Counted from the stretch's first letter, positions 23,838-35,912 are shown. The stretch is DNA of 64,000 bases from Takakia lepidozioides (GCA_030704615.1 CM060733.1:15314001-15378000); one strand, 5' to 3'. Notes: a model not told the origin generated them from the sequence alone. Made by a program: numbers and translations.

Positions 23838-25238
23838 TAATTGAATGGCTTGCCCATGAACCAAAGTACTACATAGGCTAATGTGACTCTCTCATTCTTG
23901 TTGTTGTCGTACAACCTTTGTAGCATTGAATGCCAACAACCTCCCGTAAATTGGTCCTGGAACATATTTTGATCATAATGAGTGCCGCCATTTATTCGTA
24001 CCGCTATCTTTCCAATGGCAAAGGCCTCTGACGTCATGTCCTTTGGGGGGGAGGGGGGGGGGGGGTGACATTCGCATTAAAACCGATGCAATATCTTTTT
24101 TCACCCACCATCTTTTCGCGAGTTCCCGGTCCAGCTTGTCTTGGTTTTCAAACTGGTACGGCGAGGCTTTGCGTATGCCCAATGGGGTGGCTAAGCCCCA
24201 ATCACACACCCCAATCTTGATCTCCTCGGTGCCATCTGGAAAATGCAACAAGATGTTGTCGGGGGACAAGTCGTTGTGCAGGACACCGTTCTTGTGGACA
24301 ACATCCATGATGCACACCAGTACCCATACAAGTTTACTGCGCACTTTCCCGAAGCAAGCGATCGCATTCCTGGAACTTTGTTTCCGTTCCCCTTTGTTCC
24401 AAAATCACCATGTTATCCGAATCGTTGCCCCATTTTCTGTCAAGGTTCATCATGTCACGTATTGTCCCCCCATTCCACCAGCGAGTGTAACCATCTACCT
24501 CACGTGCATTCACAGCAAAATACAAGATAACACCCGGATGCTGGAACTTTACTGCCAAACACTCGTTGTTATGTTGTCTCAACGCATTTTCTGGATTTTT
24601 GGACTTGGGTTTTTTTCCCGCTAGCTCCCAACGCTCCGGTATTCTAGAATTGCCAACAATCCTACAGTGACGGACCTTAGCATACCCTTCTTCTTTGTAA
24701 GGGCCAATCTCTACCACTTTCGCAGTAGAGTTCAGGTAATAAAGACCAGTTGTGCCTCCCCCGCCCGATGACCCTGCCTTCCAAGGGACAACCCTAGTCC
24801 GGCGATGTGAGTTCTGACTTGCCGATCAAGCCCAATACTCAACAAGCCGCATTAACTCAGCTTCGGCGGAGGGCACTCGACCCTCGGCCTCAAATTCCAC
24901 GTGGCGTCTTTCGCCCTGCTTTGGATCCACCGATTGAACTTCGGTTTGTCCCTGTCTGCCATCCACTTGGCCCCTGCCAAAGCGTTTGTCAATTTCCTCT
25001 CCATATTTTGCTGAAAAATCTGAAACCCCTCCCATCCATGCCTAACATAAGCACTCTCCAGCCTCATCATGTCCCTACCCTTGAAATAATCTGCTACCAC
25101 TTCTTTCACCCTATCCAAGGCATCCGGTCCCAGGTAGTTTGGCTTGTTGACCTGGCTATCCCGTTCGTGGGCACGTTTTCTCTTCCTCCGCCCCCCAGAC
25201 GATCCCGCCCCAGAACTTGAATTCACAACCCCCGACAT
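23838..25238 (-). pseudogene. Protein-kinase-like cargo protein of the large element (broken)
   Basis: ATG at 25238 opens a Ser/Gly stretch, then GGRRKRKRAHERDS (probable nuclear signal) and a helical region without a recognised family (to about 24.9 kb). After a frameshift and a TGA (about 24820) comes a Gly-rich loop SSGGGGTTGLYYL, then LAVKFQHPGV where kinases have the catalytic Lys. Another shift leads to LHNDLSPDNILLHF, matching the HRDLKxxN catalytic loop with Asn for Arg, and CDWGLAT in place of DFG. The C-lobe continues through a frameshifting G run (24047-24065) into SEAFAIGKIA and ends about 23838. The motif set marks a protein-kinase fold. Target unknown. Confidence 0.7.
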
Positions 25239-25563
25239 TGTATAAACCTTTGCCCAGTACAGGGTCCAAAACCTCAGAAAAATGGCAATGAACGTGTGTG
25301 GATGATGTCTTCGTAGTTTTCTGCAAAAAAACAGGCCGCCGGAGATCCGGAAACGGCAAAATGGTGATACGATGATTGTACCGTGAACAAGTGTGTGGGA
25401 CTGACCAATAGAAAACCAACAAAACCTCCCCCCCCCCCCCGAAATAATCACCTTTGCACCTCCCGTTGGCAGTGCCAAGCAACGAAGTCCGAAAGGACTA
25501 CATGATGCCAAGGAACCGCACCACAAGAGGGGCAAAAGTGATCAGAAAATGAGGGGGGAATGG

Positions 25564-25571
25564 TTTATATA
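25564..25571 (-). promoter_or_regulatory. TATA box of the kinase-like gene
   Basis: TATATAAA on the minus strand, about 325 bp upstream of the ATG and directly inside palindrome array C. The interval to the array contains GCGCGACTGGCCAGT-type repeats. The array-then-TATA layout matches the other two genes of the element. Confidence 0.6.
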
Positions 25572-25689
25572 GGCGCCCACTAGCCCGCCCCTCCCAAAAT
25601 GACATTATGCTTGAAAAGGCGCGACAGGCCAGTGGCGTTGAAACGTGGCGCGACTGGCCAGTTGCACCTCGCCACGCGCGACTGACCAA

Positions 25690-26150
25690 TATGGGCGGTC
25701 GCTTCATTTATAAATAAATAAATTACGGACGACCGCCAATATGGGCGGTCGCTTCATTTAAAAATAAATAAATTACGGGCGACCGCCAATATTGGAGGTC
25801 GCTTCGTTTATAAATAAATAAATTACGGGCGACCGCCAATATTGGAGGTCGCTTCATTTATAAATAAATAAATTACGGGCGACCGCCTATATGGGCGGTC
25901 GCTTCATTTAAAAATAAATAAATTACGGACGACCGCCAATATGGGCAGTCGCTTCATTTAAAAATAAATAAATTACCGGCGACCGCCAATATGCGCGGTC
26001 GCTTCATTTAAAAATAAATAAATTACCGGCGACCGCCAATACTGGCGGTCGCTTAATTTAACAAAATATTAAATTACAAGCGACCGCCAATATGGGCGGT
26101 CGTTTTTATTAAAAATAATAAATTATATGCGACCGCCAATATAGGCGGAC
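25690..26150. repeat. Palindrome array C (about 9-10 units)
   Basis: Units of about 58 bp, GCGACCGCC-N5-GGCGGTCGC with highly uniform spacers (TTCATTTAAAAATAAATAAA). Near-identity between units indicates young tandem amplification. It lies at the right end of the element and upstream of the kinase-like gene. Confidence 0.9.
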
Positions 26151-26327
26151 TCATTTTTTTAGAAGAATTAATAAATATTAATAATTGGTCACGTCTATTT
26201 TACACCGTGGCTACCATGTCAGTACAAAGGGTAGAAGTAAATCGTAAAAGTCAAATATAAAAAAATATTACATGGATAAACGTCCGGATTCGACGTGACA
26301 TGACGCACGTCAGGAATGATAACTAGG

Positions 26328-26335
26328 ATCAAAAC
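26328..26335. repeat. Right 8-bp target-site duplication (ATCAAAAC)
   Basis: Exact match to 10741-10748. Gypsy gag/protease sequence resumes immediately to the right. Confidence 0.9.
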
Positions 26336-27339
26336 AGTCGTGGTCTCTCTTTCCATCTGACCATTCAATCGTATGACTGTGGAATTATAGTGTATTTCCT
26401 CACCCATCACAGCCGCTGAGATCCTCAGCTGTTTGCCTTTGCTCGTCCCAGGTGCATCCACATCCATCTTATCCTCAACCTCTTGCACAATCACAGCTGC
26501 AGCTGCACGTTGTATGCGTTTGGAACATTCAAACGTCCGATGGCCTATTTCATGACAGATGAAACACTAACCCAACCGTCGGTGTTCTTCTTGTTCCTTC
26601 TCTTATAGAGGTTTGGTTGCTAGAGCCCCAAATTTCTGATTACTTCGAGGCTCAGTCATTGTTGTCTTCTTATTGAACCTTTTCCAGTTCTTTCTTTTCT
26701 AACCTCCACCAAAAAGGAATGACTTCGGTTTGAAATCCCTGTCAATAGATGCATTTGTGCCCAGATGTGCCTTGTGCTGGCTCTCGAAGTTGATAGCTAG
26801 TCTATATGCATCAGCCTATGTCTTTGGCTCATATGCCTGAACCAAAAATCTGATTGCTTTGTCTAGCCCAGTCAGGAATAAATCTACCTGTCAGACTCCT
26901 TCAAGGAATAGAAGTATGAAGCTTGTTCGTCAAACTTCACCTTGTAGTCTGCCACACTCATTGTTCTCTGGCTAAGTTCCATCAAACCCATCTTCATCTT
27001 GTGCGCATAATCCTCTGGCAAGTACTGTTCTTTGAAGACCCGCTTGAACTTAGCTCATGTGGTAGTTGGATCTACTCTCCCTTCCAGACCCAGCTTCTCT
27101 TTCATTCTAATCCACCATTCTTTAGATTTGCCTCTCATTTGTAATGAGGTTGTGCGGATCTTATCTGCATCTGTATAGACCTCACTGAAGAACTCTTCCA
27201 GAGTCTCCAGAAAAGACAACACCTCAGTGCAAGGCACATTTAGGCAACCATGGAATTCAGGAAGATGCGTCATCTTCCTAATTTCTTGCGGCTGCCTCTT
27301 TCCAAGGTGGGCCCCCTATGAAGTACCCCAAGTTGCTCT
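26336..27339 (-). pseudogene. Gypsy gag with CCHC zinc knuckle (broken)
   Basis: Minus strand: retrotransposon gag core beginning LPEFHGC with SLQMRGKSKEWW. It continues through stops and shifts (about 27.06-26.7 kb) to a knuckle CFICHEIGHRTFEC (C-X2-C-X4-H-X4-C, about 26.57 kb). The following stretch reaches the protease boundary at the target duplication. Its continuation is the pol part at 10748. Confidence 0.85.
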
Positions 27340-30291
27340 AAAAATTAAAATCAACCAAAGTGGCTAGGGTGGCTAGGACGTCTAGCAAGCTTGCATGACC
27401 TGGGTGGCTATTTGCATGCCTTGTGAATGGGGTTATTACATGTGGGGCCCTCGTGGAGGGCTTGGCTAAGGAGGTTCTAGAATGGAGAGAGAGATATGAG
27501 GGATGACTCTTGTAGAATATGTGTGGTGAGGTCATGAACGAGGCTATAGCCAAAGAGGGAGCTCACCAAGAGGGAGGGTAGACTTCGTGCAAGAGTGGCA
27601 AGGTGGAAGCGGCAAAAGGTTGGCGCTAGGGTGGGCAGGGGATGCACCAATAGCGAGGTGTTGCAGCTACAAGTGGTGGTAGGGGCGACGACATGAATGA
27701 TCCACGGTGACCATATGTTTCAGGAGGTGCTTTATACACACACTCTCTCTCTCAATGGCCATCAATTTTATGGCTTGGTTGAGATTTTATTTTAAGAATG
27801 TGTCGTCATTATATTGGAGCAGAAATCTTCAAACCAAGCTCAAGATCGATATTTTACCAGCATATCATAAAGCACTCTGGCTTTGGGCTTGTAGCACAAT
27901 TTCAAATCAATCTCAAGATTGATTTACCCACATACCATAAAGCACTCCGGCTTTGGGCTTGTAGCTTCATAAATAAACGTTGAATTCTGGAATTATGAAT
28001 AGAACACAAACAAACATGGTTGATAAAAAGACCATCATCACAATATTCATCCTCTTCGTTGTAAAGTAACTACAAAGCATTGGCCTTTACTGGCAGTAGA
28101 CATATTCAGAGCCTTTTGTTGAGGGTGTGCGTTTTGGAGACTTGTTTTGTAAATGTGACCCTGACATGATGTCGCTCGTTATGATATACATGTTTTTGGA
28201 TTTTATGACGGATTACATGTCAACCTATATTTTTATTATCTAGCACTATCTGTATTCAACATTGAATTTTCTGCTCGGAATTACATCTCCGATGCACTTT
28301 ACTGTATTCCATTATTATGTCATATGGCTCTACACCGAGTTTATACAAGGAGTGAATATGAAGGTTGTGCATTCAATATAATTCTACTCTTATGAGTACA
28401 TTATCTCTAGTGTTGAATTACAACACTCTCTTTTCCATTCGCACCAAGGGGTTACATTAAGGGTTCACAACTAACACTTGTCACCTTCATCCTTTTTTTT
28501 AGCCCTGTGGGTGAAAAGTGTCACCCAACACCTATTCTACTTAACCCAATACTTGATCACACTAGGTGATAAATGTACAGTAGCGTTGAGTTATTCCTCC
28601 TCCATACCCGTTCGGACCAAAAATTAGCAATGTATCCAAAAATCCTAATTCACTATGTTCGCGACCTTCTCCGCCCTATTGTCTCCCTCCTCTCCTTTGT
28701 CGTCTTGTTTTGGTTGTTTCCGCAATAAGAAGCTTTTAAAATTTAAGGTTTCACAGCTTGGTTTGGGCATGCCAAGACTTGAGGTATCTTTGTGAGGTTT
28801 TAGGTAGTGACATTGAGCTCAAGGCTGTGGGGTTAACTTTTAAGGAGACTAGGAGTTGGCTTAATGGTCACACTAGACATATAATGTCGGAGACACTAGA
28901 GACACAACACTGAATACCCATCGACGTATAATCGAGGACATTCTTGGGAACACATTTCCATGGAACATACACATGGGAACGAAAATAATGAAATTATACC
29001 CTGGCAATGGAGAGGTCTGAATAACCCCCAACGCAAATCTAGGATATTTTGAGATTAAAGAATAGCACGGATAACGTTAGTTATCTCGGCTTTTAATTCC
29101 TCATATATCCTAATTGCAAACGTACATTTTTATAATGTTATATGTCATTATGCACCTTCAATTAGTTGGTGGAAATGAGCCTACCAACAAAGCCAATAAA
29201 TTTGGTCTATCAAACTCAAATCTCTTTAATGGGAAGTGCAAAAACAACTCTAGTATTTCTCATCTCCACTATCAATGCGCGCATGTTGTTTTTTGAAGTT
29301 GAAGCTGTCTACATATTATCCAACTATACATCGAAGAACAACATCAAGATTCTAATATTTGTCGATTCAAAAGAAATTGTATAATGCTAAGATATCAAAT
29401 TCTTGACAAACACTAGGTTTTTTCCTAAAATTGCAATTATCCTCTTAATGCACTAGGCCCAATTTGGGCCTCGGCTGATTTTCAATTGTGAATAGTTTTG
29501 TAGATGTTACTCAATTTAGGAAAATTTGACAACTGTATAGTGGATTTCTTAGCCGTGTGTAGAATCAAGTTTATGTTCAGGACAATGAAGTGCATATATT
29601 AAGTCCGACTCAGACGACTCAGACTCCGATCATTACGAGCGTGTTGAAAATGTAAAATTTGACCTCAGTGTTCATGATGTGATCGGTGATCCAAATATTT
29701 GGGACTATTGTGTTGATACTGAATTTAAAGCTATACATGAGGTGGGTGCATACGACTTGCCAATGAGACACACTCAATAGTTCGTTAGACGATTGTGATA
29801 GAAAAATGGGGACCTGTAATTCACACAGGCTTCTCAACACCCCACGATCAATATTAGCGCCATTCAATATTTTTCTTTGTGTACTAATTTACAGAAATTG
29901 TATCACCACCTCAATTGAAAACTGTCGCGTTGGTTTGGGTTATTGCACACTCGGATACCTACGTCATCACATAATATCCTCTTTGACCAGGATGACCCCG
30001 GAACCCAAATGACATCATCAGGTTACGATAATACTATATCTTTCGATAATTTGCCTCAATCACTTATCATCGTGGTTCATGATTATACCCCGTGTAATCC
30101 CTCTCACTGTCCTTCATCTTTCCTTTTGATTTTCATGTAACCCGAGTATCAACCTTCCTGTTTCTACTGATCGGAAAACCCGACACCATTGGTCACGCAA
30201 TTCGGCAACCCAATAGCCTCAAATCCCATCAAGTTCTTAATGCACTCCCCGTCAAAGACAGAGTAGATTCCGCTGAAACCAGCATAATTAA
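27340..30291. other. Transposon-poor intergenic stretch with one short direct duplication
   Basis: No gene recognised. An imperfect direct repeat of about 65 bp (27838-27905 and 27911-27970) shares CATAAAGCACTC and GGCTTTGGGCTTGTAGC. The 5' LTR of the gypsy element would be expected at the left end but was not recognisable. Confidence 0.35.
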
Positions 30292-31300
30292 GGGCCACTT
30301 TACACTAGGAACCAAGACCAATAAATCGTGGGACCAAGAAGTGCCACTCTTGGGCTGTTCTTGGTCATTAAAATAATAAATTTCCTTGGGCCAAGAAATC
30401 ATTGTGTAAAGCCATCGAGACCAAACGTGTTGGCCAAGAACCCTAAACCTCACCTTATCCACTTTTTCTGGGTTTTTTTATTGTCACTTTTGTGGGCCTT
30501 TCAGCATCTTTGCTTCCCAGCTCAAAGCGTTAGAGTTTCCGTTTTTTTCAATGGATCAGCTAAAACATAAGATTTTGACTCTATTAGTGTTCTTCATGGC
30601 AGCCCGACATGTTGTAATTGAAGTCTTGGCATTGCAGCAGTTGGTGTTGCATCAACAATATGATGCAATGATGATGATGACACTTCTGATCATAGAAGGG
30701 AAATGGGGTACAAGGGACAGATCTTTGTGGAAGTATAAAAGACTTGGTGGATTAATTATGGGCGATTTTTCAGAGAAGATGTTCCGGCAACGATCGTGTC
30801 GTGTACCTAAGCATCGTGCCACAACATACATCGTACCACAACATATTGTGGTATAGCTTTTTAGGATTGTGTGCTTAGATTGTGTGGTGGACAGTGATGT
30901 ATGTTGTGGCACGATGCTTAGGTGCACGACTGCGACAATCGAGGTTAAGCTCTGCAACTTTCAAATATTTGTGTACCATTTTGGCTCTTTCGTTGGCTCG
31001 GACTGATATACAAATGAAACGTAATATTCCTTTAGAAACTAGGGTTACAATTGATCTTTCAAGATTAGGAAGTAGTAACGTATTACGTATGGTGAGCATT
31101 ACGGTTTGGTAGAAAGTACAACATCTCTCATTGTGAGATATTTTTGTGGAGTTGTAGACCAAATACGAGGGGTCTTACAATCACTTTGTTTGTCATTACA
31201 ATCTTGGTTAGTCCATGACATAGATAACACTGCAGTGAAAGAAGACAATTATCTATGTCATTCTATAAACATATCAAACTATGAACCTATCTAGTTAGAT
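30292..31300 (+). mobile_element. PIF/Harbinger element, 5' end and transposase N-terminal part (broken)
   Basis: The left end GGGCCACTTTACAC follows TAA, the usual 3-bp target. From about 30551 the plus strand encodes a decayed Harbinger-type protein: GDFSEKMFRQR, then after an inserted hairpin SATFKYLCTIL, IPLETRVTIDLSRLGSSNVLRM and, after a shift, ESTTSLIVRYFC. This N-terminal helix-turn-helix region precedes the DDE nuclease domain, which is missing. The right end is not found and a CACTA-like terminus lies at 31318. Confidence 0.7.
30791..30941. mobile_element. Hairpin MITE inside the Harbinger fragment
   Basis: Arms of about 42-46 bp (30791-30832 and 30895-30941) share CCTAAGCATCGTGCCACAAC and its complement, with about 60 bp between. 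It separates two adjacent Harbinger protein blocks, so it inserted after the Harbinger copy. Target duplication is unclear (CGATCG / CAATCG). Confidence 0.6.
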
Positions 31301-31317
31301 AATCAACTAGTTGTCTT

Positions 31318-32315
31318 CACTACTGCAATGGGGGGGTAGGGACACCCAAGCGGCCTCCCTGGGATTGGTAATGGGGCTAAAGCCCCCGCGGCTAAGTCCC
31401 AGATAGCGACCCCTACGCCGTCGGAATAGCGTCGCTAAAACGGGGTCGCTAAATATGGGGTTAAGACCGATCCCTAGAGGGTTAGTAAAATATCCCACGA
31501 ATTTTGAAAAATGGCGGGATCCACACGATTAAAAAAATGACAGGACACACACTTAGCATCGAATTAATGTCAAACCTAACCCCTGAGCATGTGTTCACAA
31601 GTAGCCCAGCACCTATCAAGTTCATAAATCATTCAACGTGTTGTTAGGCAAATTTGAACTCAAGACCTCTAGATTATACATACAGTAAGACACTTTACAC
31701 TAACCAACATATCAGTTACAAAACTTACACACAAATAAACATAGCATTTAATTGTACATAAGGTAGTTCATGCAGACATGGGTTGCTCGTCGGGACCTTA
31801 AAGTGACACTCTTCGCGTCGTTCAAATGTAAGAGACGTTTCTGACGTCGTTTTTCTTGTACCCTCTACTGCAGAAACCAAAAAATGATCAAATCTTTAGC
31901 TGAGGCTTTGCTAAAAATGACTTAGCAAGTATTTAAAAAAAAATCATTTTTTTTTCTTCAAAAAACGACCTCCATGCATCGTTTTGTTTTGTTTTGTTTT
32001 GTTTTGTTTTGTTTGTTTGTTTGTTTTTGTTTTTGTTTTGTTTTTTTTTTTTTTTTTGGGTTTTTGAAATGACGCCTTGGGCGTCGCTACCTCCCAACTG
32101 ATGTCCGGAAGGTCGCACCAGGGGCCGATCCCCAGTGTGTCGCAGCTGGTCTGCGACGTCTTTTTTACTTTTTATCAGATAAGATTTGGCCAAAATTCAC
32201 ATTTTTGTGGATTTCGACATTATGTTTGCAAGGAGGCAAGCGACGTCCTGGGCGTCGCACAGGAGAGGCGCCATTGGGGGACAGACGTGGCTAAACCCTT
32301 CTAAACGTAGTAGTG
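31318..32315. mobile_element. CACTA-like (En/Spm) deletion derivative
   Basis: Left end CACTACTGCAATGG and right end, read inward, CACTACTACG. Both subterminal regions are rich in GCGAC-containing inverted motifs, e.g. AGCGACCCC and GGTCGCTAAA on the left and GCGACGTCC-TG-GGCGTCGC on the right. No transposase is left. The flanking triplets (CTT, ATG) do not match, so the two ends could belong to different copies. Confidence 0.45.
31980..32058. repeat. GTTTT/GTTT microsatellite and T run
   Basis: GTTTT units grading into GTTT and then a T tract, inside the CACTA-like remnant. Confidence 0.9.
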
Positions 32316-33720
32316 ATGTTGACTTATGTTTATTTTTATTTTTATTTATATGATCCATGGAGTGAAGGAAGAACCCAACGCTAATTCGAATGATCTGATC
32401 TGAATGTTTCCTGTCGACAAGCCCTTCTTGTTGACAGATGTTCAGCCTCCATTCTGGTTGCTTGACACTGACTGACTGTTAGGTGGAGTGTCCATGCTTG
32501 TTGCTTCGGGAAATTTTATTTCACATCGTCACCTTACTACAAGTTCACATCATTCATGCAGAAATTACATATTCCTTAATGATGGACTTTGTGTAGGTTT
32601 ACATGATGAGTCTCCGTTCTAAATTCTATAAAGTGTCCATATATCCCAAAATTGAGATTCCAACATGCTACTTGAGATGATGGGATCAAGTCTAGCCTCT
32701 TGTTTTCCTCAACATACTATCCACTACAATGATGACCAACACTTTAGACTAATTTCTATGTTAAGTTGTTAATTGTATGCAAGTAATGCTATTTTGGTTA
32801 CTAATCTATGAGATCCCTGCTGCAAATTAAGCTATGACCAACACTGCTCATGTCATGTTCAAGCCTTCAACCAACATATCTCACTTCCACACTTAAGGCC
32901 AAAGAACTTAAACAAAAAAGACTGCATACTCTTTCTTTATTACCCACGAAGATAGGGATTCAAGCAACATACTTCACTACATCTCACTCTCCACAACTCC
33001 GATAGATCTGATCCTTCAGCAGACTCAAAAACTTAATTTCATGACTAAAAAGCCTTCAGCATGTGCACCAAAACATCATCTCATATTGCCCATCAAATCT
33101 GGACTCCAACCAGCTTACATCTCTTTCTTTACTCACAAGTCCAAGGTGTTTATTCCTTCTCAAGTCTTGCTCCCTCAGTGCCCTCATCCATACAGAACGG
33201 TGCGTCGAGATGCCGCTAATTTTATGGTTAACCCATCTCCTCCGGTTTTTATTTCGTAGATCGCGGGTATTTCTCATTCTCTCGGTCTACCTTGCATGCT
33301 GATATTGCTCATGTCTCTTAGCTACTCTGTAGCTATCACCTGTCATCAATCCGGATGAATAACCATATATTTCTACACTAATTGCTGTCTTTGTTCATCT
33401 GTCAGTCATCCAATTTCCCAACCAGATGCGTTTTATTTATTCATCTACATAGTGTCTTTTTCCATCCCTGTTTCATCTCACTTCGTATCGTCTTCCTCCC
33501 AACTCCCGAAACTTTGCCCAAAATTCGCATCACTACTACATTGTGGAAATCGTTGTTGTTCTACAGCTGTAGAGCTCTCATTTCCTTAGCTACCTCCGTT
33601 CGCGGAGGTCTCCTTCTCTTTCATGCCAGTGTCCCCCATGGTGTGCAATTCCTTCAAGTCGCGACGTTTCTGTTTCCATTGTCTCCATGCTCCGTCTTGC
33701 AAGATGCATATTTTGGCTAA
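32316..33720. other. Non-coding stretch, possibly 3' LTR/UTR of the second gypsy copy
   Basis: No gene recognised. It lies downstream of the minus-strand integrase fragment at 33727-34418, where a 3' LTR would be expected, but no boundary was identified. Confidence 0.25.
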
Positions 33721-33726
33721 GCTGTA

Positions 33727-34418
33727 TTATTTTTCATGCTCTATCAGTAGATAGGGGTCTTCCCAAGGATCCTTCATCTTCTGATTCTTCCCTGGTCTGA
33801 ACATCATGACTAGACTCTGATCTTGAAGGTGGTGGAATTCCACATGGTGCTTGTGTCTGACAGTATACCCTTTCTGCTGCTGTTTTTGTACTCTGCCGAC
33901 ATTGTCATGAAGTCGCTCTGTGATAGCTCGAATCTCCCGTATCTTTTGGGCCATCATCTCCATCATGGTGTTGTCATCATCGTTCAGCTTCACCAGTCCC
34001 GTAAGTGTTCCAATCACATTGTCAATCGACATCCTCATCTCCCTGCTAGTGAGTACCTTGTATGCTAAGAAGTTGGTTATGGCCTAAATGTTAATTCGGT
34101 AGCCGAATGTTGCATTGTACATATATCGATTTCATTTGCGACTTGTCTCTCCTCCCTTTGTCACTATGCTTTGTTTGAGTGTTTTGATTAATCTCTTCTC
34201 TATGCCATTGCATTGTGGCTTGTAGGGTAGAAAGTATTCTTGCTTTATGTCAAATCGCTCACATACGTCTTCTAATTCACCCTTCCATTCGCTTCCTTGG
34301 TCATTCAGTACTACATGAGATCGATAGATAATATGCTCATCCAGAAACATGTTAGTGCAGTTGTATGTTCGGTTACTGGTGCAACTTCCACCCATTTAAT
34401 GGTCTACCGCAATCACTG
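33727..34418 (-). pseudogene. Ty3/gypsy integrase fragment (second element)
   Basis: Minus strand: IAVDH and KWVEVAPVT begin at the edge of the foldback element. VLNDQGSEWKGELEDVC and a YFLPYKPQCNGIEKRLIKTLK block follow (integrase DDE core). The C-terminal GPY-like part is in other frames (33727-34038): MMFRPGKNQKMK and DPWEDPYLLIEHEK. No chromodomain follows, so it belongs to a different lineage from the chromovirus at 7.5 kb. Confidence 0.75.
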
Positions 34419-34424
34419 CATATT

Positions 34425-35873
34425 AAAAATAAAAAATCATATCAAAAATCGACTTTATAATCAGTAATTGTTTTAAAAAAAATTCACCCCTAAATTATCC
34501 GATACAAAGTGCATACCTGGAAATCAACATTACTATTTTATTTTATTTTAATAAAATCAGAAACATTTATATATATATATAAAATAGGACTGTCATGCCC
34601 TCGTATTTGGTTTGTTGGCGGTCTTAATTTTTAAAAATAAAAAATAATCAAAATCCGGATCGTCATTATGGCGTTCTTAAATCATGTTTCAAATTTTTCT
34701 TGAAAATAAATTGGGACTGCCAAGCTAGCGCTTGTGTTTGGCTAGTAGGTCTGCTCGTAGTCCCGGATTATTTCAAAAGCTTAAAAAAAACAAAACCCCA
34801 CCACCAGGCCATCATTTGTGGTTGGATGGAGATCCGCTGACAGTCCTGATTTTTGGAAAGAAAATAAAGATTAATTCAGACTGCCCTTATGGCGGTCTCG
34901 AACTGTTTTTCAAAAAAATTCAACCAATTCAACATCCCAAGCCAACGCTTGTGGTTGGCTGGCAGTCTCCTAAGGGTCCCGATTTTTTTAAAATAAAAAC
35001 TAATTAATTCGGCCATTGTAGCAATTTTGAATAATTTTAAAAAATATTTAAAAAGATAATCGAGATCGTCAAGCCAGCGATAGTGGTTGGTTGATGATCC
35101 CCTGGTATCCAATATTTATTTTTAAATCGAACCACCAGGACTGCCATTGTGGCGGTCCCGTATTATTTTTAAAAACTAAAATAAAACCGGAACCGCTAGG
35201 CCGGCGCTTGTGGTTGGCTGGTGGTCTCGATTTATTTTTAAGAAATAAAAATACATTCGGATAAAACCAGGACCGCCACATCAGTGCTTGTGGTTGGCTG
35301 GCGGTCCTTCAAGATCGCATTTTTAGAAAATATAAAATAATTCAGACCGTCTCTTTGGCGATCTCGATATTTTTTAAAATAAAAATTAATTCGGACCGTG
35401 ATTGTGGTGGTCCCCGATTATTCTTTAAAAAAATAGGAAAAAAACACAAGGACCCCAGACCAACTCTTGTGGTTGGCTGACGGTCGTTTGGCGGTCTTGA
35501 TTTTTTAAAGAAAACGACCATCATTGTAGCTAGTATGAAAAATCAATAAAATTTATCGAGACCGTCATGCCAGCGTTTGTGGTTGGCTAGTATTTCGAGT
35601 TTTTCTTAAATGAAAACTAATCTGGACCACCATTACGGCGGTTCCAAATTTTTTAATTTTTTAGAAAATGAGAATATTAGGCTAGCGCTTGTGGTTGGTT
35701 AGCGATCTTCTGGCGGTTCCAAATTATCTTAAAAAATCAAAGAAAATAATCCGGATCATCATGTCGACGTTTGCGATTGTTTGAAAGTCTGTGGCGGTTC
35801 AGATTTATTAAAATAATTAACAGCAGAAATTACAGATTTGTAGATCGCCATTGGCTGAAACAAATGATCCCAA

Positions 35874-35912
<39 letters not shown>

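Larger units (their letters stand above)
10749..26327. mobile_element. Large (15,579-bp) hAT-type element with palindrome arrays and cargo genes
   Basis: Bounded by a perfect 8-bp duplication. The ends are imperfect inverted repeats: CCCGGTTATCA on the left and CCTAGTTATCA when the right end is read inward. Both are followed by GACGT/GTCATG-rich subterminal DNA. Inside, in order: palindrome array A; hAT transposase pseudogene (+); palindrome array B with repeated promoter modules; coiled-coil/RING-like pseudogene (+); 121-bp tandem repeats; a long hairpin; a kinase-like pseudogene (-) whose promoter abuts palindrome array C at the right end. All three genes are broken, so this copy is a fossil. 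Size and gene content are far outside ordinary hAT elements of about 2.5-5 kb. Confidence 0.85.
7529..27339 (-). mobile_element. Ty3/gypsy chromovirus, degenerate and split by a 15.6-kb insertion
   Basis: Reading the minus strand from high to low coordinates: gag with zinc knuckle (27339-26336), a 15,579-bp foreign insertion (26327-10749), then protease, reverse transcriptase, RNase H, integrase and chromodomain (10748-7540). With the insertion and one copy of the ATCAAAAC duplication removed, gag and protease lie in one reading frame across the junction, which proves both halves belong to one element. No 5' LTR or primer-binding site was recognised right of 27.34 kb. Confidence 0.9.

Noticed and set aside
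33727-34418. Integrase as part of a Maverick/Ginger-type DNA element
   Set aside because: A GPY/F-like C-terminal part and the absence of other Maverick genes make a gypsy retrotransposon remnant the simpler reading.
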